In this document: piece after piece, positions 36,622 to 46,504 of the stretch
How the letters are laid out: each line of letters opens with the position of its first letter
Position numbering within the stretch: the first letter of the stretch is position 1
Source: a virus
Length of the DNA: 64,000 nt
Direction: 5' to 3' (one strand)
IMG/VR virus record: IMGVR_UViG_3300031857_000076
Span: 1 to 64,000 of that record
Notes under the pieces: generated by a model
What the model was told of the DNA's origin: nothing
The model's input: only the letters and a program-made list of their open reading frames with translations
The model's database searches: none
Position numbers and translations under genes: made by a program

Positions 36622-37226
36622 CAGAAATTCATCTACATGGTATTTTAGGCAAAAAATATGGGCGATTGCATAGATTTGCAATCAAAGAACCTAGAGATGT
36701 GGTTCGAGCTTTAGAAGCTAATTATGAAAATTTCTCAAAAGACCTCAAAGACTTATTAAAGAAAAAAATTGTTTACTCAATTGTTGCTGACAACCAGTGG
36801 GTTCAAGGCAACTCTTTTACAGAGATTAAAAAAATCAAGAAAATTGATTTTGTGCCAACAATTATTGGTTCAACAGTAGGGCAAATTATTATGTTAGTTA
36901 TTGCTGTGGCTTCTGCGGTATATTCCTATGTTCAAGCTGGCAAGCAACAATATCCTCAAATTCCTGGAGCAGAAGGAATTTCATCAGCTAATTCTAAATC
37001 ATTAGCTTTCTCCAATCGAGAAAATATCACTGAGCAAGGCAATCCAGTTCCTCTTGTTTATGGGCGATTAAAAGTTGGCTCTTTTGTTGTTCAAAGCTCC
37101 ATTAAATCTTTCCCGCTCACACTCACTTTAACAGACGAATTTTTAAATTCAACAGCTAAAAAATCTGCCAACCAAGTTGCTATTATTGATAGTGCCGATT
37201 CGGTTTTGAGCAATCCAAAATACTAA
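36618..37226 (+). CDS. tail assembly protein I-like (202 aa)
   Basis: N-terminal ubiquitin-like half starting MTEIHLHGILGKKYG with ALEANYENF, a hydrophobic segment (IIGSTVGQIIMLVIAVASAV, about residues 81-100), and the conserved NRENITEQGNPVPLVYGRLK near 138-157, diagnostic of lambda gpI. gpI helps J assemble at the tail tip. It lies between K (ATGA overlap) and J (1 base). Confidence 0.9.
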   Translation: MTEIHLHGILGKKYGRLHRFAIKEPRDVVRALEANYENFSKDLKDLLKKKIVYSIVADNQWVQGNSFTEIKKIKKIDFVPTIIGSTVGQIIMLVIAVASAVYSYVQAGKQQYPQIPGAEGISSANSKSLAFSNRENITEQGNPVPLVYGRLKVGSFVVQSSIKSFPLTLTLTDEFLNSTAKKSANQVAIIDSADSVLSNPKY

Positions 37227-37227
37227 A

Positions 37228-40200
37228 ATGAGCCATTTTTCTAAAAAATATATCAAAGGAATTGTTGGTGCGGGTGGAGGTCCAGATGCTCCACCACCAC
37301 CTACTCCACCAACATTTAAGCCGCCAAAGTTAGGAGACTTGCAAGCTGTTTCTTCTTATGACTATGTAGAAAATATTGATCTTATTTCAGACGGAGAAAT
37401 TGATGGTTTTGTTGGGCAGAATGGCGAATATGTTGACAATATCCGTTTATTTGAAAGTATTTATTTGGAAGATGTTATTGTGCGTCAGCCAGTTGACAGC
37501 GATTCATTTAACACTATTGCGGACCTTGACTTGAGTTTTATTGGCTCCGCTTTTCAAAATAAGTTCTACTCTAATTCGGAGTTTATTGAAACTTTAATAA
37601 CAGATTTGAGTGATTTAAGTGGTTCAAACACTCAAGGTGTTTCATTTTCTGTTTTATCTGGCAAAGATAGAATAGCTGATTCTATTTTTCAATCAATTCA
37701 AAATATTGAGAATGTGTATGCTGGTATTCAACCATCGGCTCAAAATGATTCGATTTTTAAACAATTGAGATTATTAAGAGCACAGTTTAATTTCACTTCT
37801 CAGAGAGAGGTTTTAGCTTATCTTTTACCAGATTTTCCAGAATATTTCGCCACTGATTATCCGTTTTTGGCATTAAAAATTTCTTTAAATGTTGATCTTG
37901 CTCCTGATGGATACGTTCACTCCATTGATGATTTGATTATCTTGTCTAATGACATTTATAATCAGATATATTATGATTTAGAGTCAACAGAATTGCAAAA
38001 TAAAAAGATTTTATCTCCTAAAAAGAAAATTAACACATGTTTTTTTCAAAGTGCTGGTGGCAATACGTCAGCAAAAGGGGATTTTTATGTTTTCTTCTAT
38101 CAAAGAAATAATTATGTTTTAAAAAATGGAGTTGATGCAATAATTAATTTCATCAAATCTGTTAAGATTATCAATACCACGGCTAAATTTAATTATGCTA
38201 ACGCGACCTTTGAAACAAGAGACGGAGCTGATCTTCAAAAACCATTAAGTTTATTCAATAAAACTTATTTAGATACTCAATTTAACTCTAAACTTAGGGG
38301 TCCGTTTGAGCAAGGCAAGCCTGTATTAACGCTGTTAAATAAAGAATACACTGAGGTTGATTCAAGATACAACGAATCATCTGTTATGGCGAGTTCTGGA
38401 TTAATATCTGATTCTGAATTCAAACAAGGAACAACTGAATTCTTTTCAATTCAAGAACTAAGTGAATTAAAAACTTTGCATACTGATTTATTTAAAAATG
38501 AATCTGAATTTGTTAGTTTAACAAAACAACTAATGAGCGGTAATACTTTATCCCTTGGCCTTTTAAATCCTAATCCAGAATTTAGAAGTAGTTCTTGGTC
38601 CATTGAATCATTGAATAAAACTGGAAATATCATTCAGATGGTATTAGCTGGCAAGGTAAGTTATCGCTTTTATTCAAATGATATAAAAATTACGCTTTCT
38701 TTTGATAAATCAACAAAATGTTTTAAAAGAAACATTGTTAAAAACAATGGTGATCAGTTTAATATATTAGCCACGGATACTGTTTACATAACGGATTATC
38801 AAAAAGATTTGATAAATGCAAATAATTTTGATTTTACTTTAATATATGAATATTCTTCTTTTAGTGGTCAAGTATTTTTAACATCCTACTCTCCTTCAAC
38901 TGGTTGGCCTTTATTTTTCAGAATCGCTTTTCGCGCTTTATTAGAAGGCGCTTACGCCAACGAAGGAAGTGATGATTTTAGAAAAGTTAATGGTGCTATT
39001 GAGAGCTATACTAATTGGAATAAAAATTATGTCAAGTATTTATCGGAACCTGGATCAAGAATTACGCATATAGTTTTAAATCCCAATGTTGATCAAGTAT
39101 TTATTTCTTTGCAGATCACAAGTTTACAAGATACGGCTCAACAAAATTTACTTTTATTGAAGTCAGATGGCACAAAAGAAGACGTTCAAGCTGGCACAAG
39201 CATTCCTTCCGTAATAGAATTTAGAATTGAAACTGGATACCAAACGCTAACTGGAGAAGAAGAGTTGTTTGTTTCAAGATTGTTCCAAGTTAGAGGCTTG
39301 GTTAATTCGCCAGTATCAATTGATGTTGGTCGAGAAGAAAACGCTTCAGTAATTCAACAATATAGCCGCTTTATTCTAGGAAGTCAGAATATTGCACAGC
39401 CAATTTCTCTTCCTCCCCATGTAGTTAATAAAAATAGATTTGTAAGAGCCTATAGAACAACTGCGGAATCTTACTCTTCACTTATCCGCCGTGAAATATA
39501 TTTGCAAAAAATCACCGAAATTATTAATGTTCCATTTTCTTATCCATACTCAACCATTTGTGGTTTAAAATTAGATGCTAGAACATTCACTTCCATTCCT
39601 GCTCGCAGTTATGACGCGAGATTTAAGAAAGTTTTCGTCCCAAGCAATTATTTTCCACTCAAGGCAAATGGTCAAGACAAAAGATATATTGCTGGAAAGA
39701 ATTTGGCTTCATTCAATAGCCTAAGCAATTCTAGTGATGAAAAAACAATTTATAAAGGCAATTGGGATGGAACATTTAAACTAGCTTGGACCGATAATCC
39801 TGTTTGGGTTCTTTTTGATATTCTAATCAATCGTAGATATGGATTAGGCAACTTTATTTCGCCATCTGAGGTTAACTATTGGGAGCTTTATAAGATTGGC
39901 CGCTATTGTGATGGTGTTGATATTAATGGCGTATTTGTTGGCGTTCCTGCTGCTGATGGCGGACTAGAGCCAAGATATGCCTTTAATGGCGTAATTGCTG
40001 ATAAAACCAATGTGTTTGAATCATTGAAGTCTCTAGTGGCTTGCTTTAGAGGCAACATGTTTTACACAAACTCAGAAATCAACTTCACAAACGATAGGCT
40101 CAAGCCAATCATGGGCTTCTTCAATAATTCGAATGTGAAAGATGGTATGTTCAACTACTCAAATGAGCGTCGAGATTTACAATACAATGTTATTGAAGTG

Positions 40201-41394
40201 ACTTATTTAGATCGCGACGACTTGTTCAAACAGAAAATTGAATATGTGGAAGACCCTGATGACATTAAAACTCGCGGCATTTTAAGAACCACAGCGCAAA
40301 CTTTTGGCATTACTAGCCGCGCTCACGCCAAACGCCTTGGTGAACACATCATCTACTCCACCATTAATGAAGACGAAAATGTGGCCTTTGTTGGCAACTT
40401 GGAAACTCTCTTATGCAGGCCAGGAGATTTGATCGCAATCAATGACAATGTTAAAACCCTTAAAAATCATGTGGGGCGAGTTTTAGATGTTGATACAATT
40501 AATAACTCTATATATACTAATGTTTCTCTTAAATCGTCTGATTTTAGCTCTTCTGGACTAACGGGAGAAATTTCTGTTCTGATTCCAACTGGCAAATATC
40601 AGTCTAATGACTTTTATGATTTGGCCAAGTCTCCAACAAAGTTAAGTGTTTCTGAACTCTATCAAACAGATGTTCCGATCAGAGTGACGCTTCAAGCAAC
40701 TGGAACTCAAGTCATTGACTCTTCTCCAGCATTGGATTATGGTTCCAAGTTCTTTATTGATACTGGATGTTCTGGCTATCCATTGTTGCAGCAAGTTCGC
40801 GCTGGAACACCTTGCTCCATTACAATCGCTAACACTAAACAGCAGGTTTATAAAATTCAATCAATCAAAGAACTAAACCTCAATGAATATGAGGTCATTG
40901 CTTCAAAGTTTGACACTGGTAAATTTGCAGAGATTGAACAAGGCGAAACTGGCTTGATGCAAGATTTCTTCTCCGCCTTCCCACCAGCTAGAAATACAGC
41001 AGTGAGCGAAGGCCAAGCAGAATTGCTGCAAAATAAATATGTGTATGACTTGGGATTCCCAAGAATTTTAACATTAAGAACTGGCAATTGGGACATGCAA
41101 GCAGATACAGCAGATTTGTCTGGAAGCTGGTTGCCTGTTAATGGCGCAAACGCCTACAATGTTGAATTAATTACTCCAAAATTTAAAAGCATCAAACAAA
41201 CTGTTACTGGTAACTCTGCTATTTTTGAAGATCAAACAGAAGTTGGAACCTTTACTTTAAAAGTAACTGCCAGAAACACTGGTTCATATCCAAACCCAAT
41301 ATCAGCAACCGCATCCAGATCACTATCTGTTGTTTCTTATGTGGCTCCAGTAAGAACAAACGGAATCATTCAAGGATTCGTAATTAATAAATAA
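37228..41394 (+). CDS. central tail-tip/host-specificity protein J-like (1388 aa)
   Basis: Largest tail-tip gene, directly after I. Starts MSHFSKKYIKGIVGAGGGPD with a short Pro-rich stretch (PPPPTPPTFKPP), then SSYDYVENIDLISDGEIDGF typical of J-type openings. The middle VWVLFDILINRRYGLG and the later NERRDLQYNVIEVTYLDRDD and LCRPGDLIAINDN match the tip-attachment domain of lambda J. There is a fibronectin-like last 120 residues. Compared with lambda J (1132 aa) it has a long insert between about residues 160 and 720. It forms the hub that contacts the host. Confidence 0.9.
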   Translation: MSHFSKKYIKGIVGAGGGPDAPPPPTPPTFKPPKLGDLQAVSSYDYVENIDLISDGEIDGFVGQNGEYVDNIRLFESIYLEDVIVRQPVDSDSFNTIADLDLSFIGSAFQNKFYSNSEFIETLITDLSDLSGSNTQGVSFSVLSGKDRIADSIFQSIQNIENVYAGIQPSAQNDSIFKQLRLLRAQFNFTSQREVLAYLLPDFPEYFATDYPFLALKISLNVDLAPDGYVHSIDDLIILSNDIYNQIYYDLESTELQNKKILSPKKKINTCFFQSAGGNTSAKGDFYVFFYQRNNYVLKNGVDAIINFIKSVKIINTTAKFNYANATFETRDGADLQKPLSLFNKTYLDTQFNSKLRGPFEQGKPVLTLLNKEYTEVDSRYNESSVMASSGLISDSEFKQGTTEFFSIQELSELKTLHTDLFKNESEFVSLTKQLMSGNTLSLGLLNPNPEFRSSSWSIESLNKTGNIIQMVLAGKVSYRFYSNDIKITLSFDKSTKCFKRNIVKNNGDQFNILATDTVYITDYQKDLINANNFDFTLIYEYSSFSGQVFLTSYSPSTGWPLFFRIAFRALLEGAYANEGSDDFRKVNGAIESYTNWNKNYVKYLSEPGSRITHIVLNPNVDQVFISLQITSLQDTAQQNLLLLKSDGTKEDVQAGTSIPSVIEFRIETGYQTLTGEEELFVSRLFQVRGLVNSPVSIDVGREENASVIQQYSRFILGSQNIAQPISLPPHVVNKNRFVRAYRTTAESYSSLIRREIYLQKITEIINVPFSYPYSTICGLKLDARTFTSIPARSYDARFKKVFVPSNYFPLKANGQDKRYIAGKNLASFNSLSNSSDEKTIYKGNWDGTFKLAWTDNPVWVLFDILINRRYGLGNFISPSEVNYWELYKIGRYCDGVDINGVFVGVPAADGGLEPRYAFNGVIADKTNVFESLKSLVACFRGNMFYTNSEINFTNDRLKPIMGFFNNSNVKDGMFNYSNERRDLQYNVIEVTYLDRDDLFKQKIEYVEDPDDIKTRGILRTTAQTFGITSRAHAKRLGEHIIYSTINEDENVAFVGNLETLLCRPGDLIAINDNVKTLKNHVGRVLDVDTINNSIYTNVSLKSSDFSSSGLTGEISVLIPTGKYQSNDFYDLAKSPTKLSVSELYQTDVPIRVTLQATGTQVIDSSPALDYGSKFFIDTGCSGYPLLQQVRAGTPCSITIANTKQQVYKIQSIKELNLNEYEVIASKFDTGKFAEIEQGETGLMQDFFSAFPPARNTAVSEGQAELLQNKYVYDLGFPRILTLRTGNWDMQADTADLSGSWLPVNGANAYNVELITPKFKSIKQTVTGNSAIFEDQTEVGTFTLKVTARNTGSYPNPISATASRSLSVVSYVAPVRTNGIIQGFVINK

Positions 41395-41398
41395 CTCT

Positions 41399-44389
41399 AT
41401 GCCTTCTTATTTTCATACTGGTCAAGATTGTAGTGGTAATACAGTAGGTCTTTATACTGAAAATCCCACATGGGTTTCAACTGATATTGCTTATTCTGAC
41501 TCCGCTTTATCTTCGTTTTTTAATGGGGAATTTAATTCTTTATTTTATTCTGACGGTATATCATATCCTTACGATTGTCCATCTCCGCCTCCCTCACCAA
41601 CGCCTTCACCGCCTTCACCGCCGTCTCCGCCTACACCGCCTCCTACACCGCCTCCTACACCGCCTCCTACACCGCCTCCTACACCGCCACCTCCTTCGCC
41701 TACACCGCCGCCAATTATTCCGCCAGCGCCTCCAGCGCCACCGTTTCCAGTTGGTTTTTATCCATCTGCAACGTCCAAAGGCACGGGAGAGAGTTTCTAT
41801 TATTCAAGATTTAAAGACTCTTCTTTCAATTTTCAATATAGAGATATTTATGATAATGAAATCACAAGCGATTTACAGTTAGCGCAAAATCAAGGCTTCT
41901 CCAACTATAATTTCTCGTATAAAGCTTCTTTGCTTTCCACTGGAGCTACGCCTGCCACTGCTCAATCGCATTTAATTGCCTCAAATTTTGCAACAAATCA
42001 AACAAGCTTATCTTTTAATTTTCCTCAAACTAAAAATGCTGAACTTTTTGGACTGCCTTCTGGAGAAAGATATTATTCATTACTATTCAACATCAAAAAT
42101 CAAGGTGCTGAAAACTCTGTATTAGCAACAGTTTACCATTTGCCAGCTAATATTGATTTTATTAGTGTTGAAGATTATTTCTCATCTCAAACTTCTGGAG
42201 TTCTTAATAATGTTTTAACAACATGGAATTATGTTGGAGACGGGGTTTTGACGGGGTTTGATGTCACTGGTAAAACTAATTCATTTATTACTGGATTGAC
42301 CTCTGGCCTTACTCAAGTTTTAAATTGGAGTTATAATCCGACTGGAGATGTTTCTGGTTTTGCTATCACTGGCTACATCAATAGCGGAGATTTTTACAGT
42401 GTTTATTCTGGAGGTAACTTAGTGCCTTCGAGCGAATACGAAATTAAGTTCACCCCAACACCACAAGTTAATTTTTATAGTTTGCCTAATTTATTTGCCC
42501 TTAATATTGTTGAATCAACAGGAAACACAGGATTCTTATCAACGAACTATAGAGCGTTTATTGGTGGCTTTGAAGAGCTTTCGGGAGATTATTCTATTGA
42601 TGGAAATAATGATCAATTAATTTTTAATGTCCCTCCAGCAAGCGGTTCAACAATTGTCATTCAAGAGCTTACAGGTGTCACACAATTATTAAATGCTCCC
42701 TTGAGTGGCCAAATTAATTTTACAGTTAACTTCGATGCCGATGCTGTCGAAAATTATATTACAAAAGGTATTGATGTTTATACTGGTGCTAATACTGGAA
42801 CGCCATATTCATTATCTGGTTTCGCATTATTAAAAACAGTCAATTTCTTGGAAAACGCCTCTTCACAAAGCTTTTCAATTTTTGCCAATGAAGTGCCAAA
42901 CAATCAGTTTGTTTACTATAAATTTGTGGGTCAAGATGATTTTGGAACTGGCTACGTTTATGGCGCAGAAACGAGTGGGTATTTGTTCTCTCCACCAGAA
43001 CAATTATTTTATACAAATGGTATTCCTCCTACCTTATCTTTTGATCGGAGAACGGGTAATTTCTTTAGTGGCTATAATTCACCTGCTAATGTTCCAAATT
43101 CAGATGGAGCACTTATTTACCAAACGGGAAGCTCTGGACAAAATCTTTATTTAGTCAAGTCTGGACAATGGAAAACTATTCTGCCCTACGAGGAAATTAC
43201 TGGAAACATTGATCAAACATATTTAAAAAAATCTGATGGCCTATATATTAGTGGTCGCGCAATTACTGGATACAATCAATCAATTACTGGTTTACAATTT
43301 TCTGGTACAACAACAAAAACTCTTTTCTTATATCCTAGAAATGGGCAAACAATTTCTGGTTCATTTACCGATAATGCTTCTATTGGTGATGTAGTTTATG
43401 CAACTGGAAACCAAACCATCAGTGGAGAAAAAACTTTTATCGGAAAGCTTATTACTGAAACTGGGTTTTTTGGTAAAAATAATTCTTTTGGTAGTTATGT
43501 TCAAAATTACTATCCAACAATTGCTGGTGGTTCTGGAAACTCTGGAAATTCTCGCTATGGTTTGATTGGTGGCGGTCAAGGTAATGTATTAAATACTGGT
43601 TCTCATAATACAATTGCTGGTGGATGGAACAATAAAACAGATGATGGAAGTTGGCAATCTATCTTGGGCGGGGTAGGTAATATCACTTCTGGTTCTTTTA
43701 CCACAATTGGCGGTGGTCAAGATAATTTAGCAAGTAATAGTTACGCTTCTGTTTTAGGGGGCTATTATAATACTTCTAGTGGATATTCAGCGTCTTGTTT
43801 GGGTGGAGAGAATAATAGTGCTGGAGGTTTGTGTTCAGTTATTTTGGCAGGTATAGGCTGTAGCACAACTCCAAATGCGGCATATTCAATTGCTGGTGGA
43901 TACTACTCTAAAGCTGATCGTTATGGTTCAAGGGCTTACAGTTCAGATAAATTTAGTGCCGATGGAGATTGTCAAAATATTCAGTTTGTTTTAAACGCTA
44001 CTACTTATGATTCTGGAGTTTCAGTTTTATCTATGGATGGTGCAGGTTTATATTTTAATATTTTAGAAAACCAAACCGATAAAATCATGATGCTTACAGT
44101 TAAAGTTCTTGGTGTAGATGAAGACGCTAATCTTTCTCAATATATGAGAAAAGCAGTCATTAGCACCCTTGCATCCAATACAGGCTATCAAAGAATCCAT
44201 CATATTGAATCAATAGGAACCGATTTAGAAAACGCTGGTAAAGCGGTCTTTTCTGTAACAGGCAGTTTTAATACAGGAAGCTATAGTGATGTTTTTTGTA
44301 TTTTTGGCAGCGGAGTTAGCGGCCAAAATACTAGATGGGCAGCTAGTATAGATGCTATTGAATTAATTAAACCAGCCGCTTATCCATAA
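41399..44389 (+). CDS. tail fibre with poly-Pro linker and YadA-like repeats (996 aa)
   Basis: Domain order: one HTGQDCSG-type repeat (residues 5-60) shared with the 12951 protein; a Pro/Thr/Ser linker (about 61-115); a beta-rich fibre body; a RTGNFFSGYNSPANVPNSDG segment near 550; a YLKKSDGLYISGRAITGY region; then about eight trimeric-autotransporter-like IGGGxxN/AGGxxN motifs (about 705-850) and a C-terminal domain containing DRYGSRAYSSDKFSADGD, like the end domains of other phage fibres. Directly follows J (4 bases) and is followed by a glycosyltransferase and a sulfotransferase. Receptor binding is inferred. Confidence 0.88.
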   Translation: MPSYFHTGQDCSGNTVGLYTENPTWVSTDIAYSDSALSSFFNGEFNSLFYSDGISYPYDCPSPPPSPTPSPPSPPSPPTPPPTPPPTPPPTPPPTPPPPSPTPPPIIPPAPPAPPFPVGFYPSATSKGTGESFYYSRFKDSSFNFQYRDIYDNEITSDLQLAQNQGFSNYNFSYKASLLSTGATPATAQSHLIASNFATNQTSLSFNFPQTKNAELFGLPSGERYYSLLFNIKNQGAENSVLATVYHLPANIDFISVEDYFSSQTSGVLNNVLTTWNYVGDGVLTGFDVTGKTNSFITGLTSGLTQVLNWSYNPTGDVSGFAITGYINSGDFYSVYSGGNLVPSSEYEIKFTPTPQVNFYSLPNLFALNIVESTGNTGFLSTNYRAFIGGFEELSGDYSIDGNNDQLIFNVPPASGSTIVIQELTGVTQLLNAPLSGQINFTVNFDADAVENYITKGIDVYTGANTGTPYSLSGFALLKTVNFLENASSQSFSIFANEVPNNQFVYYKFVGQDDFGTGYVYGAETSGYLFSPPEQLFYTNGIPPTLSFDRRTGNFFSGYNSPANVPNSDGALIYQTGSSGQNLYLVKSGQWKTILPYEEITGNIDQTYLKKSDGLYISGRAITGYNQSITGLQFSGTTTKTLFLYPRNGQTISGSFTDNASIGDVVYATGNQTISGEKTFIGKLITETGFFGKNNSFGSYVQNYYPTIAGGSGNSGNSRYGLIGGGQGNVLNTGSHNTIAGGWNNKTDDGSWQSILGGVGNITSGSFTTIGGGQDNLASNSYASVLGGYYNTSSGYSASCLGGENNSAGGLCSVILAGIGCSTTPNAAYSIAGGYYSKADRYGSRAYSSDKFSADGDCQNIQFVLNATTYDSGVSVLSMDGAGLYFNILENQTDKIMMLTVKVLGVDEDANLSQYMRKAVISTLASNTGYQRIHHIESIGTDLENAGKAVFSVTGSFNTGSYSDVFCIFGSGVSGQNTRWAASIDAIELIKPAAYP
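41631..41690 (+). repeat. 12-bp tandem repeat, five units
   Basis: Five head-to-tail copies of ctacaccgcctc (the last with one change), encoding Pro-Pro-Thr-Pro units in the fibre linker. Such repeats can change copy number by slippage without breaking the frame. Confidence 0.85.
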
Positions 44390-44390
44390 A

Positions 44391-45578
44391 ATGATAAAAT
44401 TGATTCCTTTTGCGAATTTAAACTTAAAAGAAATTAATAAAGCCTCTTTAAGAGTATGGTATAGCGATCATGATTATGAAGATTTATTTTTAGACCCTAG
44501 CAAAATTAGGCAAGATCATTTTCAAATGCCCAAGAAAGAATTTGACAAATGTGCATTTTTGGTATTAATCGTAGAATACAAAGATGGGTCAATTCAAAAA
44601 TTTAGAAGAAGCGATAAATATGAATGGCTTAATGGCCAAAAACCCAAGAACATTCAGTTCTATTTAAGAAAGAATGAAAACTCTTTTTATGATGATAGCG
44701 ATTTTGGCAAAAAAACCGTTTTAAAAATACTAGACGCTCGCTTCTCAAAAATTCAAAATTGCTCAAAAGAAACGGTTGGAACTAAAAATTTAATATACTA
44801 TGCTGTTGGCGGAGATTTAAATTATCTAAACTTATTAGACACTTCCATTAATTCGATTGTTGATTTAGCAAGCGAAAAGAGTTTTGAGTTTTTATTTATA
44901 TGCCCCGAATCTTGGCAATCTAAAATTAGAAATTTAGACGGATTAAGGGGTATTAACTATCATTTTCACACAGTAGATGACTCAACTGACGGCGTTGAAA
45001 TCTCAAAAAATAAAACGAAGATTTATGATTTTGATAAAGTTAATGAATTCGCAAAAATTCTTTTTATTGATAGCGATGTGATTGCTATTAAAAATATCAA
45101 TGAAGTATTTGATCTTGAAATCAAGAACGGCAAACTATACACAGCATATAGCGAAAAAATTATTAAATTAGATTCTCACTTGGGTCAATATCACGGCATA
45201 GTGAAAGACGATGTATTCTATAAGAGAATATGTGAAAATCAACAAATGCCATTTAATGCTGGTCAGTTTTTATTCATGAACTGCGAGTTGATGAAAGAGC
45301 ATTTTTATAATGTCAATTGGCTGATGAAATCGTGGCCAAGTGAATACTTTTTTGAGCAAGCATTCATGAATTACTATTTTTGCAACTATAATTTAACCGA
45401 ATATGTTACTTTTAATAGTAAGGTAAAAATTCATTCCGCCATAGATCAAAACAAATCTAGGTACAATCCTGAAATAAAAGACTCAGATGTTTTGATACAT
45501 TTCATCGGTCCTTGTTTGGAGCCAATCGCAAAATCAAACTTCATCAAAGAATATTCTCATGCCTATTTGTCAAGATAA
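44391..45578 (+). CDS. GT-A glycosyltransferase, GT8-like (395 aa)
   Basis: Residues about 130-395 form a GT-A domain: NLIYYAVGGDLNYLNLLDTS, AKILFIDSDVIAIKNI with Asp227-Ser-Asp229 as the metal DxD, and MPFNAGQFLFMN (acceptor-side motif in GT8). The N-terminal 120 residues are separate (WYSDHDYEDLFLDP), possibly a targeting module. It starts one base after the poly-Pro fibre stop, so it is probably cotranscribed with the tail tip. Fibre glycosylation is the natural hypothesis. Confidence 0.8.
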   Translation: MIKLIPFANLNLKEINKASLRVWYSDHDYEDLFLDPSKIRQDHFQMPKKEFDKCAFLVLIVEYKDGSIQKFRRSDKYEWLNGQKPKNIQFYLRKNENSFYDDSDFGKKTVLKILDARFSKIQNCSKETVGTKNLIYYAVGGDLNYLNLLDTSINSIVDLASEKSFEFLFICPESWQSKIRNLDGLRGINYHFHTVDDSTDGVEISKNKTKIYDFDKVNEFAKILFIDSDVIAIKNINEVFDLEIKNGKLYTAYSEKIIKLDSHLGQYHGIVKDDVFYKRICENQQMPFNAGQFLFMNCELMKEHFYNVNWLMKSWPSEYFFEQAFMNYYFCNYNLTEYVTFNSKVKIHSAIDQNKSRYNPEIKDSDVLIHFIGPCLEPIAKSNFIKEYSHAYLSR

Positions 45579-46149
45579 AAAATTAGCTTTTATACATATT
45601 CCGAAAACTGCTGGAACCACAATTGAAACAGCTTTGGGCATGAAAACTATTAATAATTTCTATAATGAATATAAGTTCAAACACTATTGCGTTTGTCCGC
45701 AGCACTTGACATGCGAAGAACTATCACATGAAATTGACTTAGCCGATCTTGAACTATTTACAATTGTTCGAAACCCCTATGATAGATTGGTTTCTGAATA
45801 TAACTATATTCAGAATAACGAATGGCTATTCAAACTCAAACACGCAACATTTAAAGAATTTATTAAACTAATTCCAAACTTGGACCAAGTAGAGAGAAAA
45901 TACATTTTTGATGGTCACTTAGAGACTCAGAGTTCCTTTGTTAAAGGTTATGAAGACAGAATCAAAATCTTTCATTACGAGAAAATAAATGAATGTTTTG
46001 ACTATTTAAATTCTAAATATGGTCCGCTAGAATTTGGACTCGAAAGAAAACCAATTGAGAAAAAAAATATTAAATGGACGAAAGAACTAAAAAAAATAGT
46101 TCAATCAGTTTACGCAGAAGACTTTGATAGATTTAATTATAAAATGTAA
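45559..46149 (+). CDS. sulfotransferase family 2 protein (196 aa)
   Basis: AFIHIPKTAGTTIETALG (about residues 10-27) is the PAPS 5'-phosphosulfate loop and LFTIVRNPYDRLVSEYNY (about 65-82) the 3'-phosphate motif. Belongs to the carbohydrate sulfotransferase group. Overlaps the glycosyltransferase gene by 20 bases, so both come from the tail operon. Most likely sulfates the glycan built by its neighbour, or a host glycan. No membrane anchor, unlike Golgi homologues. Confidence 0.88.
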   Translation: MPICQDKKLAFIHIPKTAGTTIETALGMKTINNFYNEYKFKHYCVCPQHLTCEELSHEIDLADLELFTIVRNPYDRLVSEYNYIQNNEWLFKLKHATFKEFIKLIPNLDQVERKYIFDGHLETQSSFVKGYEDRIKIFHYEKINECFDYLNSKYGPLEFGLERKPIEKKNIKWTKELKKIVQSVYAEDFDRFNYKM

Positions 46150-46392
46150 TCAGTTTTGATTTGCCTCAAAAGGCTTAAAGATTACATAATCTGGATGATT
46201 GTCTTTTTCTTTATACTTGTTTTTAAAAACAATAATATTTTGAGTGATTGTTTCTCCGTTTGAGTCTTGCAGCACTATCTTACCAGATAGATATTTGCTA
46301 TTCTTGCCCTGTTTCAGCCACAGGCTCCCTAGATTGTTTTTGGACCAATTCGTAGAATTGCTTTGTTGCTTCGATGAAGTCTTTTCGTGCAT
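46150..46392 (-). CDS. hypothetical protein with SLWLKQGKNSKYLSG motif (80 aa)
   Basis: The segment LGSLWLKQGKNSKYLSGKIV followed by IVFKNKYKEKDNHPDYVIF is shared by many small proteins (the LW-K-x-GKN-KYLSG and FKNKYKEKDN-PDY pattern), usually of unknown role. The first 20 residues (MHEKTSSKQQSNSTN) overlap the 46298 gene in another frame by 95 bases, an unusually long overlap; the start may be later or the overlap real. Confidence 0.68.
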   Translation of the reverse strand: MHEKTSSKQQSNSTNWSKNNLGSLWLKQGKNSKYLSGKIVLQDSNGETITQNIIVFKNKYKEKDNHPDYVIFKPFEANQN

Positions 46393-46504
46393 GTTTTGGA
46401 ACCTTGTTGTATTGCTTCTTTAAACGTCTATAAACTCTTTTGTTGATAGCGTTATCTTCTGCGTTAGTGATTGCTCTAAGTTGTTTTGCGATTGTTTTTC
46501 TCAT
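46298..46504 (-). CDS. basic helical hypothetical protein (68 aa)
   Basis: Starts MRKTIAKQLRAITNAEDNAI, then RRLKKQYNKVPKHARKDFIE. Strongly basic and helical, compatible with nucleic-acid binding. ATGA overlap with the acetyltransferase-like gene (46501-46504). Function unknown. Confidence 0.62.
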   Translation of the reverse strand: MRKTIAKQLRAITNAEDNAINKRVYRRLKKQYNKVPKHARKDFIEATKQFYELVQKQSREPVAETGQE

